A stretch of 64,000 nt of DNA, from the NCBI GenBank assembly GCA_008690995.1, contig VRMN01000003.1, positions 2,046,001 to 2,110,000 of the forward strand. The letters run 5' to 3'. Source of the DNA: Porphyridium purpureum (lineage: Eukaryota > Rhodophyta > Bangiophyceae > Porphyridiales > Porphyridiaceae). The notes beneath the pieces are model-generated. The model was not told the DNA's origin and did no database searches. It saw nothing but the letters and a program-made list of their open reading frames with translations. The position numbers and the translations under genes are program-made. The number at the start of each line of letters is the position of its first letter. Positions within the stretch are counted from its first letter, which is position 1. This document shows positions 1 through 9,166 of the stretch, piece after piece.

Positions 1-686
1 TGTCCGGCAAGCATTGGGCACGACATTCGGGCGTGCATTTGTGCACAAGGTCCCACATGCGATTGGGCACACCTTCACAAGCTTAGCGGGGGTGACAGTA
101 CGGATGACCCCGTCATGGTCCGAGCTGAACGTGTGCCATTCGCTCTGTCGAGCACTCCGAACAGGCGACAGTGATCTCGTCACGCACATTTGCGAGTGCT
201 GCATCGTAGCTGCTTGCTACAACAATGCCCATGATCCTCGTTTCTATCGGCACTCGAATAAGATTCTTTGATTGTGCGCAATCACATGCGCACTTGCCTC
301 CATGGCACGCTCTACGACGTCTGGAGCACGACCGCCGTTTGTGCAAGCGACCGCGGATGCAAGACCCACTTGCGTCTTCAGCTCGAGCATGCGCGACACG
401 CCACCTCATCGGCTCCTTCACTTTTGGCGCGAAACGCATGGCCAATGAAACGATAATTACTAATAAAATGAGATTGTTCTAATAGAAGAAAGGAACTTGG
501 CGCCTTCGAGCGCGCGCGCGCGGGTTGGGAGAAGCCAACTTGGTTGAGGGAGAGCGTTTGAGGGGCGCTGGCATGGTTAAGAGAGCGTCCGTTTGCCGGG
601 CTTGCACGCGACATTGCTTTGGCGTTTCTTGGTTGGGAATCGCAGCGAACTAAGTGGGTTTTCGAAGGTTTAGTAAGGGCGGTGGT
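1..686. other. left-edge intergenic region / POLA2 upstream region
   Basis: No convincing coding sequence is visible on either strand; the short open frames have no recognisable composition or domain. The right part is the presumed promoter and leader of the DNA polymerase alpha B-subunit gene. It holds an E2F-type site (listed separately), a second half-site TTGGCGCC near 498 and a short CG dinucleotide run near 510-521. Any gene to the left of base 1 cannot be judged. Confidence 0.5.
423..434. promoter_or_regulatory. E2F/DP-type site upstream of POLA2
   Basis: The 12-mer TTTGGCGCGAAA fits the palindromic E2F consensus TTTSSCGCSAAA exactly. It lies about 250 bases before the chosen start of the DNA polymerase alpha B-subunit gene, a classical G1/S target of E2F in plants and animals. 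Binding is inference from the motif. Confidence 0.55.
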
Positions 687-3272
687 ATGGCGGGCGCTGC
701 GATGGAAATGACGCGCACGCGCCTGTGCGAACTCTTGTTCGGTCACTCTGGTGGCTCCGACGATCAGACCGCGCAAGAAACACTGCTCGATAAGATTGTG
801 CAGCTGTGTTCGAAGCACGCATTGTCGGCTGACGAGATGTTTGCGCGATGGGAGGCGCTCGCGCTGGAAAAGAATATTGAGGTTAGTACGCCGACCATGG
901 CGCACCTTGCCCAGATCGAGGACAAGCTCAACAAGTCCAAAGCCATGGCATCCGCCTCATCGTCGGCCAAGAAATCAGAAGCAATCTTGGCTCCTGCGAG
1001 CATGATCACTCCGGTTTCGACGGCGAAAGGACGAGGCGGTGGTTTGAGAAAAGGCGTTGCGGTAAAGAAGTCTCCAGCCGCCGGTCGGAAAGGCAGTGCG
1101 CAGACCAAAACCTCCGCAGCGTCCAAAGGGCAAGAAAGCGTGGGCGCTTCGTCTGTCCCGCTGTCCATGCTCAGTACGGACATGTTCTTCGACCTGGACA
1201 TGTACGCAATGCGCGATGACGTGCAGTTGGCACCCAAGAATCTCGCGCGCGCGTTTGATGACGCTGCAGCGATGGAAGATGTTGGTGACGCAAAGAGTGT
1301 GACGCTCGATGCAAACGGATCGAACCCTGCGCAATCGCAGGATCGAGTGGGATTTCGCGGACAGGGCGCTCTGGAAGTGGAGCCGATCTTGGCTGACGAG
1401 GACTGGGACATTTCGAGCGAGTGCGCTGAGGAGCTGCTGCGAACGACAGACTCGGAAGACAAGCTGGTGTCATTCTGCAGTTCGGGATTCTGTACTGATT
1501 TTCAGCGCGTGCATCGCGTCGAGCAATTGCACGTGCACTGTATGAACGCGACGCTCGGTGAATCGTCATCCTTATTTGAAGACACACACTTTCGATACAT
1601 GAACGACCCGCGCTCCATGATGACAACCTTGCTGCGCAGTCGCATCAAGGAGGTTTCCGAGCGCATCTGCACCACAAATCGATGCTTTGAGCCGACTCTG
1701 GAAGCATTTGATACGCCTACACAGCAGCTGCGGACGATTTGTGGCCGCGTACGCTGGGAGCTGGAGCAAGGCAGTGAAGACGACGACATCGACCCAAACG
1801 GTCTTGATGAAAAGGGTAGAGATGGGAAGGAAGACGTGGAGGATGATCAAGCGGCTTCTGCCGCTGCGACCGCAGTCAAGGTTCCGGCAACTAGCACCTC
1901 GCAGTCTTGCGCACAGGTCAAACAGCTCCGCGCCAACGGCAATGCTGTCCTGCTCGAATCCATTGAAGGGCACTGCGTCAAGCTCGACCTAAGCATGGTG
2001 CAGAACAATCTCTTTCTTGTGCGCGGACAAGTCGTTGTCCTGGTCGGCAACAACCCAACCGGACGCCTCTTCCGCGTGCAGCACATTTTGGACTGTGAGC
2101 CCAATTTTGGCGCCAGCCTGAAGCCATCGCTGACAGATAAGGGAGCACACAGTAGTGGCGACCAAGCGGTAAGCACGGGACCTGAGCAGGAGAGCGAAGG
2201 CGGTGCAAGAGGTAGCCATAGCGGCAAAATTGAGTCTGACCCGGAGGCCATGCACATTGACTCGGCAGCTACAGAGAAACCGCGTGCCAAAGAAGATCTG
2301 CATGACTCGGTGCAAACTCTGCGCATTTTGTCAGCCGCCGGTCCGTTCTATCGAGCAGAGAGCAAGACCGAGGAGGAGTCGCGCGACGGGGCTGAAGCTG
2401 ACCCCAGGGCGGGCTCACCGGTATCCGAAGCAAACTCTAAACTGAACTATGGACCTCTGATTCGTGTGCTCAAGACAGCTGTCGTCCGCAAGGCTCATGT
2501 GCTAGTTCTCTTCGGCCCCTTTCTGGATGCCAACGACGCAGCATGGACGGCATCGCTGACAAGCATGACGTATGACGAATATTTTGAGGCGCATATTGTG
2601 CAGCCTGTGCAGCAGTTCTTGCAAAGCAACAGCAGTCCGGGGCTCTGTGTCGTACTCGTGCCGCACATAGACGACGTGCATCATCCATTTGTGGTCCCGC
2701 AGCCTGGCTTCTTCGATTTGGCAAAGGAGGCGCGGCTCGGGGAGTCGGCTTCTCCATCTTTGCCGCAGCTCTGCACGGCAGCAAATCCCGACATTCTGAG
2801 ACTTCGATTTCCAGACGCCTCTGGCGGCGAGATTCTGCTGCACCTTGGCGTGAGCTCCTTGCCGAGCATCGAAAGCATCAGTGCGAACAGCCTGTGCACG
2901 CGCCGCGACCGCATTGGTGAGATGGTGTCGTACCTGATGCACCAGCGCCACTTCTTCCCGATCTTTCCTGTTCCCAGCGGGATCCCACTGGACGCGACGC
3001 TGGGCAGTGCGGCTCTCTCCATGCCGGCGGGCTGGCTTCCGGACGTGGTGATCAACCCGAGCAAGCTGGGCGCATTCGTCAAGCCGCTCGGCCGCGCGCT
3101 CGCCGACGCGAGCAGCGCCAGGCGCGTCGCAATCAACCCAGGCCAGGCCGTTCGCATGGGCACGCGCTCATACGCCGTGATGGATATCCAAGTCCAAACG
3201 CATCGTGACTCAGTCGACCAAGCAGCGCAAACACGCTTCGCGTACAAAGTCGCCATCGAGCGTTTGGACTGA
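687..3272 (+). CDS. POLA2: DNA polymerase alpha subunit B (primase-polymerase regulatory subunit)
   Basis: Non-catalytic B subunit of the polymerase alpha-primase complex, which makes RNA-DNA primers in the nucleus. Seen: an N-terminal helical domain (about residues 8-70), a long low-complexity linker, an OB-fold stretch around residues 400-480 with FLVRGQVVVLVGNNPTGR, then the calcineurin-like but inactive phosphoesterase domain with LVLFGPFLDANDAAW, VVLVPHIDDVHHPFVVPQPGF and the C-terminal block PDVVINPSKLGAFVKP. About 861 residues, longer than the usual ~600 because of acidic and Ser-rich insertions. The frame is open 33 bases further upstream (ATG at 654); I prefer ATG 687 because MAGAAMEMTRTRLCELLFG leads straight into the family's N-terminal domain. 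An E2F-type site lies upstream. No intron. Confidence 0.93.
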   Translation: MAGAAMEMTRTRLCELLFGHSGGSDDQTAQETLLDKIVQLCSKHALSADEMFARWEALALEKNIEVSTPTMAHLAQIEDKLNKSKAMASASSSAKKSEAILAPASMITPVSTAKGRGGGLRKGVAVKKSPAAGRKGSAQTKTSAASKGQESVGASSVPLSMLSTDMFFDLDMYAMRDDVQLAPKNLARAFDDAAAMEDVGDAKSVTLDANGSNPAQSQDRVGFRGQGALEVEPILADEDWDISSECAEELLRTTDSEDKLVSFCSSGFCTDFQRVHRVEQLHVHCMNATLGESSSLFEDTHFRYMNDPRSMMTTLLRSRIKEVSERICTTNRCFEPTLEAFDTPTQQLRTICGRVRWELEQGSEDDDIDPNGLDEKGRDGKEDVEDDQAASAAATAVKVPATSTSQSCAQVKQLRANGNAVLLESIEGHCVKLDLSMVQNNLFLVRGQVVVLVGNNPTGRLFRVQHILDCEPNFGASLKPSLTDKGAHSSGDQAVSTGPEQESEGGARGSHSGKIESDPEAMHIDSAATEKPRAKEDLHDSVQTLRILSAAGPFYRAESKTEEESRDGAEADPRAGSPVSEANSKLNYGPLIRVLKTAVVRKAHVLVLFGPFLDANDAAWTASLTSMTYDEYFEAHIVQPVQQFLQSNSSPGLCVVLVPHIDDVHHPFVVPQPGFFDLAKEARLGESASPSLPQLCTAANPDILRLRFPDASGGEILLHLGVSSLPSIESISANSLCTRRDRIGEMVSYLMHQRHFFPIFPVPSGIPLDATLGSAALSMPAGWLPDVVINPSKLGAFVKPLGRALADASSARRVAINPGQAVRMGTRSYAVMDIQVQTHRDSVDQAAQTRFAYKVAIERLD

Positions 3273-3383
3273 GGCGCGGCAGAAACGCGTGCTCGATCAT
3301 TTGTCTATCTAAACAACCCTTTTTACATAGACTCTCCTGAGCACAAGAAACTGGAGCAGGCGAGTTGAAAAGTAACGGGAAAA

Positions 3384-3418
3384 GGTTAAATAAATGGTTA
3401 AATAAAAGGTTAAAAAAC
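3384..3418 (+). repeat. three tandem copies of an A/T-rich 12-mer
   Basis: GGTTAAATAAA recurs with a 12-base period at 3384, 3396 and, imperfectly, 3408. It lies in the 264-base gap between POLA2 and the mannosyltransferase, so it could be polyadenylation or termination signal for the first gene or promoter element of the second. Confidence 0.6.
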
Positions 3419-3536
3419 GTGGGGTGTGTTTGTTGAGCTTGACGCGCGGGGCGTTGGAGAGATGCTGAGGGGAAAGCGGAGAGACGAGGAAGACGGTGAT
3501 TTGGATGGGATTGATCTGTGGGATTCGACGCAGTAA

Positions 3537-5219
3537 GTGGCTGCAATGGGCCCGCCGGACGTAGCGCTGGACGCGCTGGATGCAGGGGATGCGGCGCTGT
3601 ATAAGAAGCAGGACGGAGTGGCGGTAGGAGCGCCACATGCGGCGCGCGTGCTGCTGGATGATGGGCGCGATCGCGAGTTCGAGCCGCTGCGGCCTGGCGC
3701 GCGGCACTCCGTCACGCATCTTGCGCGAGCAGATTATGTCATTGAGGCGCTGCTGTTTGTCATGGCGCTCGGTACACGTATGTTCAGAATCGACTCGCCC
3801 ATGGCGACGGTGTTTGATGAGGTGCATTTTGGACGCTTTGTGTCACAGTACGACCTCCGAGAATACTTTTTCGATATCCACCCGCCGCTAGCCAAGCTGA
3901 CGCTGTACTTTGTCGCAAAACTTTTTGGCTTCAGCGCGGTGGACCGCTCTGTCTTCAAATTTCAGAAGATTGGCGCCCATTTCCCGCCAGAGCTCAAGTG
4001 GTTCCCGCTTCGCACGATTTCGGCGGTCTTTGGTGCGCTGCACGCACCGCTCATGTACAGGTGCTGTCGAAAGCTTGCCATCGAGCGCTTAGTTTGCATC
4101 ATGGCGGCGTTTATGATCAACTTTGACATGGTGAACGTGATAGAGTCTCGGCTGATCCTCACTGACTCCCAGCTCTTGTTCTACTGTGGTCTCGCACTCT
4201 ACTTCATGCTTGAGCTCTGGGACACAGAACCATACTCTCGTGCCCGCGCGAAATATGTGCTTCTCGCCGGACTCGCGTGCGGCGGCGCCATTTCCGTCAA
4301 GTACACCGGGCTCGGCACACCTGGCGTCACCGGACTCGTATGCCTGTTCGGGCTGTACTTCCCGGTCTACGGCCGTATCACAGTGCTTGAATGCGTAGCC
4401 ATCGGCGCATACGGACTCTTTGTGTTCATGCTCTGTTTCCAGATTCACTTTTTGCTGCTACCCAATGGCGGTGACGGCGACGGGTTCATGCCAACCTGGT
4501 TTCGCATGTCTTTGGTTGGCGATGCCGCGTTCAAGCAAGGCTCGGTGCGACCTTGGTTTCCAAGAAGCGTGACCCATCTCGCCGTGGAAATGGTGCGCGC
4601 GAGCGCGCGAATCAAGAACACGCACAACTGGGCGTCCATGTGGTACTCATGGCCGCTCACACAGCGCGGCATTTTGTACTTTGTTGACGGTACGCGACAC
4701 ACGCACCTCAGCGCGTCAAAAATTTACTTGATTGGCAATCTGTCTGTCTATGCTTGTGTGGTGCTCGCGCTCATCGTCTTTGGTGCCTCGCAGGCCGCCA
4801 TGTTGCTCCTCGTGCTTGTGCGAAGGTTACGAAAACGGCCCGGCAGCGGCAACAGCATCAACATCAGTAGTAGTAGTAGCAGCAGCAGCACGGGTAGCAA
4901 TCTGCTAGGAAGTCATCGTATATACGCAGCAGTCGGATGGTTTTGCACGGCCGGGTGGCTGGTCAACATGGTGCCGTACCTCGATATCACGCGAGCCACC
5001 TTTTTATACCATTATTTACCAGCGTTGTGGTACGGAATCATGCTCGCGGCATGGATGCTGCACGTCTTTGTCCGTTCCCAGAAAGTGCGAGTCCCGCTCG
5101 TGCTTGTCTTGATGACCATCTTCGTCGCAAACTTTGTCTATTTTGCGCCCTGGGTGTACAACATGGAAATCTTGAACACCGCCCACAAACAGCGTCAGTG
5201 GTTTTCAAGATGGAACTGA
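3537..5219 (+). CDS. protein O-mannosyltransferase (GT39) lacking MIR domain
   Basis: Dolichyl-phosphate-mannose:protein mannosyltransferase, an ER multi-spanning enzyme that mannosylates Ser/Thr. Seen: the GT39 signature FDEVHFGRF at about residues 92-100 (the Asp-Glu pair of the first luminal loop), FFDIHPPLAKL soon after, a long series of hydrophobic helices, and the C-terminal four-helix PMT_4TMC part with NTHNWASMWYSWPL and FLYHYLPALWYG. The loop between the two halves, where fungal and animal PMTs carry about 200 residues of MIR repeats, is only some 70 residues long, so the protein is 560 rather than 700-900 residues. A poly-Ser run coded by AGT/AGC triplets lies near residues 443-453. 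The start at ATG 3537 or 3546 is equally possible. No intron. Confidence 0.87.
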   Translation: MAAMGPPDVALDALDAGDAALYKKQDGVAVGAPHAARVLLDDGRDREFEPLRPGARHSVTHLARADYVIEALLFVMALGTRMFRIDSPMATVFDEVHFGRFVSQYDLREYFFDIHPPLAKLTLYFVAKLFGFSAVDRSVFKFQKIGAHFPPELKWFPLRTISAVFGALHAPLMYRCCRKLAIERLVCIMAAFMINFDMVNVIESRLILTDSQLLFYCGLALYFMLELWDTEPYSRARAKYVLLAGLACGGAISVKYTGLGTPGVTGLVCLFGLYFPVYGRITVLECVAIGAYGLFVFMLCFQIHFLLLPNGGDGDGFMPTWFRMSLVGDAAFKQGSVRPWFPRSVTHLAVEMVRASARIKNTHNWASMWYSWPLTQRGILYFVDGTRHTHLSASKIYLIGNLSVYACVVLALIVFGASQAAMLLLVLVRRLRKRPGSGNSINISSSSSSSSTGSNLLGSHRIYAAVGWFCTAGWLVNMVPYLDITRATFLYHYLPALWYGIMLAAWMLHVFVRSQKVRVPLVLVLMTIFVANFVYFAPWVYNMEILNTAHKQRQWFSRWN

Positions 5220-5272
5220 TTAAAAACGTGCATAGGCAAACCCCAAATCGCTCTTGCCGCTCGCTGCTTTGG

Positions 5273-7654
5273 CTACTTTGTGAGCATGGCGCGGAAGTCA
5301 GCCTGCGACAGAGAAGGCTTGCTACCGCTTGTTTCGGTGCGAGCTTCGGTGGTTGTGGTGGCGCCAGGTTCGGCAGGCATTCCATTCTGGGCGTCGATTG
5401 TCAATCGCATCGCCGGCTGCTGCGCAGGAGCCGGCGCAGACCCATACATAGCACTGAAACCACGATGCAGCCGCGGCGCCTGCAACGCTGATGCTGATCC
5501 CACGGCTGTCGAAGCAGCCTTTGGCGGCTTGGACCTGAGCACAGATATTTTTCGACCGTGAAGCTCAGAACCATGTGCCGCCAAAGCAGCCTGTACGCCT
5601 TGCTCCGAGGTAAACTCAATATAGGCAAACGCACGGCTACCATCCTTGGTGTGCTTGAGACGGATCTCCTTCAGGTCCGGCAGCCTTCCAAACACCGCTG
5701 CGAGCTCTTCTGCCGTGGTATGCTTGTCAAGTTGGCTTACATAGACGGTGCACTGGTCATTGTACCACGTCATGGCACTAGACTTGGTATCGTGACGAGC
5801 TTCCATCGCACCAAGCGCTTCGCTTCGCCCTGCGCTGCCGCTCGGTCGAGTCGTGCGTGCTTGAGAAGAATTCTGCTTCTCCACAGACTGCCCTGACGTC
5901 AGAGCATGCTCACCATTTAAATACTGAGAGGACATCGCACTGGCGTCAGCAAACGCCTCCTGCTGTTCAGAGTGAATGCGCTTGCGCTTTGCGGGGACTG
6001 CGGCCGCCGCGCGACCTAAAGAACGATGAATGCGATCCTTTTCCTGCTGGCGTACAAGTGCCACGCGCCTTTCGATGGCCGCGCTCGCTTGTTGAAGCCA
6101 GTTGCTACTATCTGCAAAGACGGCTTCAGTCTCCATCCACTCTTTTCCCAGTAAAAGAACGTCAGATTCAGTACTCAACACGGATATGCCGCGGCGAAAG
6201 AGCTTGCGCCACCCAAAGTCCTGATGCCTTTTGTGAATGTGTTCTTCCAGCCGCAAGCACGCCAGCCAAACGCTAACTTCCTTACCAAAACGCCCCGAGA
6301 TTGCCTTTTCCATGTATGTTCGTGCCATTGCTGTGTCGTCCGCGACCAGCACGAGCATACGACACGCGAGAAGCAGCAAGGACACGTTATCGAGCGTCAA
6401 CGATGAAAAGAGGCGCGAGACAAACGCCGTGAATTGTGCATGGTCGTCTGCTCCAGGGACCAAGGATCTCCGAGCAAATTCCAGCAAGGTGCGACGCGCC
6501 TTGTCCCAAATCGAGTGGGCTATTGCGGGTGCCAAGACTTGCCCCTGTTCTGTGAGTGCGATGCAGCGGTCTAAGAATTGCTCCGCTTCTGCGAAAGGCA
6601 TGCCATTGGTCTCGAGCGCATCGATGTACGCGGCGGCTATATCGCCAGACATGGGCAAGTTTCGAAGTGCGCGCGATAAAACGCCGAGCTGCCGCTGCTT
6701 GTCCTGGAGCACGGAATTCATCACGTGCGCGTACCGCAACCATGGGTATTCGCTGTCAAAATGCAACGAGACCATCCGCTCTAAGAGTACAATGGCCCGA
6801 TTTGGATCGGCCTGGATTTCCAGAGCAAGATAGTTCTCCCACGCGCTCTGCACGCTTTCATTGTACGCCCCACCACTGGCTGAGACTGCCGCATTCACAA
6901 GCGCCTCGCAATGCTCACGCTGCGCTACCATGCTTCGCACACTCTCAACAGTCGCAGCGAGCTGTTCCAACAAGTCTGGAAACTTCACTCGCGTTTCGTC
7001 TACCCAGTCTTCGTAGTTAGCGAGCGGCACGCGCAGAATTCTCTGCCATACTGCGCGCTCTTGTCGCAATTCATCGTCAGCTGCGGCTTCAACAGCCAGC
7101 CGGCAGGTCCACATTCTGGCACCCTGTGTGAAATGCGTGGCACATTTCGCCATAAGCTCCGAGTCCATTCTGCCGCGCATCTGGGCCATGGTTTCCAATC
7201 GCAGCTCGTAGCGCGTCGCGAGAATCTGCATACCCAACAGTGCCAAATCCACCGACACATAGTCTCGCAGACCGGTATGTACCAGCTTTAGCACTGCCTC
7301 TGTAGCTGCATCCAAGCGCTCCTTGTCGTAGTCTATAGGCGAGTCGTCCTCTTGCTCGCTATCTTGCGGCATGACCGCCTGGACGTCCTCGAGCTCATCC
7401 TCAACCCACGCGATCCAGAGCTCAGGCGCTAGTGGCAGGCGCTCGTGCATGTCTGTGCGCGCGGCAAGCAGCGCTCGCTTCATGCAGGCCCAGCCAACGT
7501 CACTGGCTTGTGACTGTGCACTGTCTTCAGCATAGTGACACGTGGTGCAAAAGCGCCTTTCTGCGTTCCGCAGCGCAGTGACGTATAGTTCGTGGGCCGA
7601 ATAGTTTAGCGGCTGCTCCGCAACCACACGGCGCAGCTCCTCGATCTGCTCCAT
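5273..7654 (-). CDS. SART3: SART3/Prp24-like U6 snRNP recycling factor
   Basis: Assists re-annealing of U4 and U6 snRNAs in spliceosome recycling in the nucleus. Seen: a long helical HAT-repeat region (about residues 1-560; repeated W..Y..E patterns such as AWENYLALE and LWIAWVEDEL), a basic nuclear-localisation-like KRKR near residue 565, a single RRM at about 634-710 (RNP2 CTVYVSQL, RNP1 RAFAYIEF), and the C-terminal end LSQADFRAMLTK. The end matches the LSm-binding tail that closes SART3 and Prp24 (S-x-x-D-F-x-x-h-h). Human SART3 has two RRMs and yeast Prp24 four; here only one is visible. Tail-to-tail with the PMT gene, 53 bases apart. Reduced spliceosomes are known in cyanidiophyte algae. 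Confidence 0.87.
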   Translation of the reverse strand: MEQIEELRRVVAEQPLNYSAHELYVTALRNAERRFCTTCHYAEDSAQSQASDVGWACMKRALLAARTDMHERLPLAPELWIAWVEDELEDVQAVMPQDSEQEDDSPIDYDKERLDAATEAVLKLVHTGLRDYVSVDLALLGMQILATRYELRLETMAQMRGRMDSELMAKCATHFTQGARMWTCRLAVEAAADDELRQERAVWQRILRVPLANYEDWVDETRVKFPDLLEQLAATVESVRSMVAQREHCEALVNAAVSASGGAYNESVQSAWENYLALEIQADPNRAIVLLERMVSLHFDSEYPWLRYAHVMNSVLQDKQRQLGVLSRALRNLPMSGDIAAAYIDALETNGMPFAEAEQFLDRCIALTEQGQVLAPAIAHSIWDKARRTLLEFARRSLVPGADDHAQFTAFVSRLFSSLTLDNVSLLLLACRMLVLVADDTAMARTYMEKAISGRFGKEVSVWLACLRLEEHIHKRHQDFGWRKLFRRGISVLSTESDVLLLGKEWMETEAVFADSSNWLQQASAAIERRVALVRQQEKDRIHRSLGRAAAAVPAKRKRIHSEQQEAFADASAMSSQYLNGEHALTSGQSVEKQNSSQARTTRPSGSAGRSEALGAMEARHDTKSSAMTWYNDQCTVYVSQLDKHTTAEELAAVFGRLPDLKEIRLKHTKDGSRAFAYIEFTSEQGVQAALAAHGSELHGRKISVLRSKPPKAASTAVGSASALQAPRLHRGFSAMYGSAPAPAQQPAMRLTIDAQNGMPAEPGATTTTEARTETSGSKPSLSQADFRAMLTK

Positions 7655-8051
7655 GCCTGCTTGCGCTGACGCATCTCACCGAGTCTGGTCCAGGCGCAGA
7701 TATGGGCTTTCATTTCTGCATGTACCTGGCGAACGTGTGGTTTAGGGGGGCTGGAGGTGGTTTTCAAGTTCCGGAAGATTGTGCTTCATGCAGGAATTGA
7801 CGGTCTGTCGCGGCGGCTCGGCGATCCGCCATAGAATGCATTCACTCTGCGCGCGCGTCCACGTGGAGACAGAAAACGGTGACTGTGATCATGACAGTAA
7901 AGGGGAACAGGCCAGACTGGCAGCGAGAAAGCGGGAAGCCGACTTCTTTTTCTTCAGAATTTTTTTTTTTTTTTTGGGGTGGTCTTGGATCTTTTAACGC
8001 AAAAACACGCCGGCGAAAAATTGCGCGGAATACACAGCGGGCGTTGCGAAA
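7655..8051. other. intergenic region between SART3 start and VMA3 stop
   Basis: About 400 bases without a plausible gene. It carries the presumed promoter of SART3 (minus strand) and the 3' flank of the V-ATPase gene. A 16-base T run (A run on the minus strand) at 7960-7975 is the only conspicuous element. Confidence 0.5.
7960..7975. repeat. homopolymer T16 (A16 on minus strand)
   Basis: A pure T run on the plus strand. Seen from the minus-strand V-ATPase gene it is an A tract beginning about 75 bases after the stop codon. Confidence 0.9.
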
Positions 8052-8528
8052 TTAGCATCCTACGGTTGAGGTCTTACCCGAGAGGATGAGGGCGACGATC
8101 AGGCCGTACAGTGCCAACGCTTCTGCGAAAATGAGAATGAGGATCATTCCGACGAAGAGTTTTGGCTGCTGCGCCGTGGCGCGTACGCCGGCGTCGCCGA
8201 CGATTCCGATGCAGATGCCAGCCGCGAGGCCCGAGAGACCGTTTGCGAGTCCGGACGCCAGGTGGGCAAAGCCCATGAAGTACGGGTAGCCGTCCTCTGC
8301 GACCTGTCCGACGAGGATGACCGCGACGATGAGTCCATAAATACCCAGCACACCCGCCATGACGACGGGGATGATCGAGCGCATGACGAGCTCCGGCCGC
8401 ATGACGCCCATGGACGCGACGCCGACGCCCGACTTGGCGGTGCCGTACGCGGCGCCCAGGTTCGAAAACACGAGCGCCGCCGCGGCGCCCATGAACCCAA
8501 AGAACGACGCCGCCGGTGGACACGACAT
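8052..8528 (-). CDS. VMA3: V-type proton ATPase proteolipid subunit c
   Basis: Membrane rotor subunit of the vacuolar H+-ATPase. 158 residues, four transmembrane helices in two homologous hairpins, the family's usual size. The essential proton-carrying Glu sits in the fourth helix ([20 protein letters not shown]). Also typical: the start [20 protein letters not shown] and [17 protein letters not shown]. The ATG lies at the left end of a long gene-free region, so its promoter is in 8529 onward; the sense-strand leader there is purine-rich. Confidence 0.97.
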   Translation of the reverse strand: MSCPPAASFFGFMGAAAALVFSNLGAAYGTAKSGVGVASMGVMRPELVMRSIIPVVMAGVLGIYGLIVAVILVGQVAEDGYPYFMGFAHLASGLANGLSGLAAGICIGIVGDAGVRATAQQPKLFVGMILILIFAEALALYGLIVALILSGKTSTVGC

Positions 8529-8948
8529 CTTGATCTGCTTCTCCCGACTCCCCTTGACAACCCCCCCTTATTCCCTCCTGTCTCCCTCCCTCCTAACCCA
8601 CACACACACTCCTACACCCTCACGATCTACCACTCCACCCCACCCCTCCTCCTCATCCTCATCACCACGCCTAACCACTAACCATCATCGTCTCTACCGG
8701 CAGCGGCTAAAGTTCCTGTTTTTCCCCCCTGCAACGCCGCCACCCGTTATTTATTTCCCTGCTTATGGCGCGCCGTATGATAAAAAATACAAACCGCCCC
8801 AACGCCCCCTGGTCCAACCCGCGTTCGGTACAACTTCCTACTAAAACAGCCCCACTTTATTGGATCGGTTCCCCTTACCCCTCTTACCCCCCATACCCCC
8901 CCCTTCATACTGGTTTTGCCTCATTCTGATAAGGCCAAGCACTAGCAC

Positions 8949-8993
<45 letters not shown>
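8949..8993 (+). repeat. (TAG)15 microsatellite
   Basis: Fifteen uninterrupted TAG triplets in noncoding sequence. Confidence 0.95.
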
Positions 8994-9141
8994 GTAATAG
9001 TGGTATGTTGTGGTCTTGGTATTCTGATTTTCATCGCTGTCTTGTTATGTGTTGCGCGCAGCTGGTGGTTGCTGGGTTGATGCGTGGCGTCCGTTGATCG
9101 ACCGCAGAGGGAGGTACAGTAGGGTGTACATTGGGGGTGGG

Positions 9142-9166
9142 TGTACCGCGGGAATTCTGCGGTACA
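9142..9166. promoter_or_regulatory. perfect 8-base inverted repeat
   Basis: TGTACCGC at 9142-9149 and GCGGTACA at 9159-9166, separated by 9 bases. A related GTGTACA lies at 9124. It could be a dimeric transcription-factor site or a hairpin; its function is unknown. Confidence 0.35.

Noticed and set aside
8052-8605. long overlapping frames on both strands across the V-ATPase gene
   Set aside because: Arg-rich shadows of the GC-rich VMA3 coding sequence.
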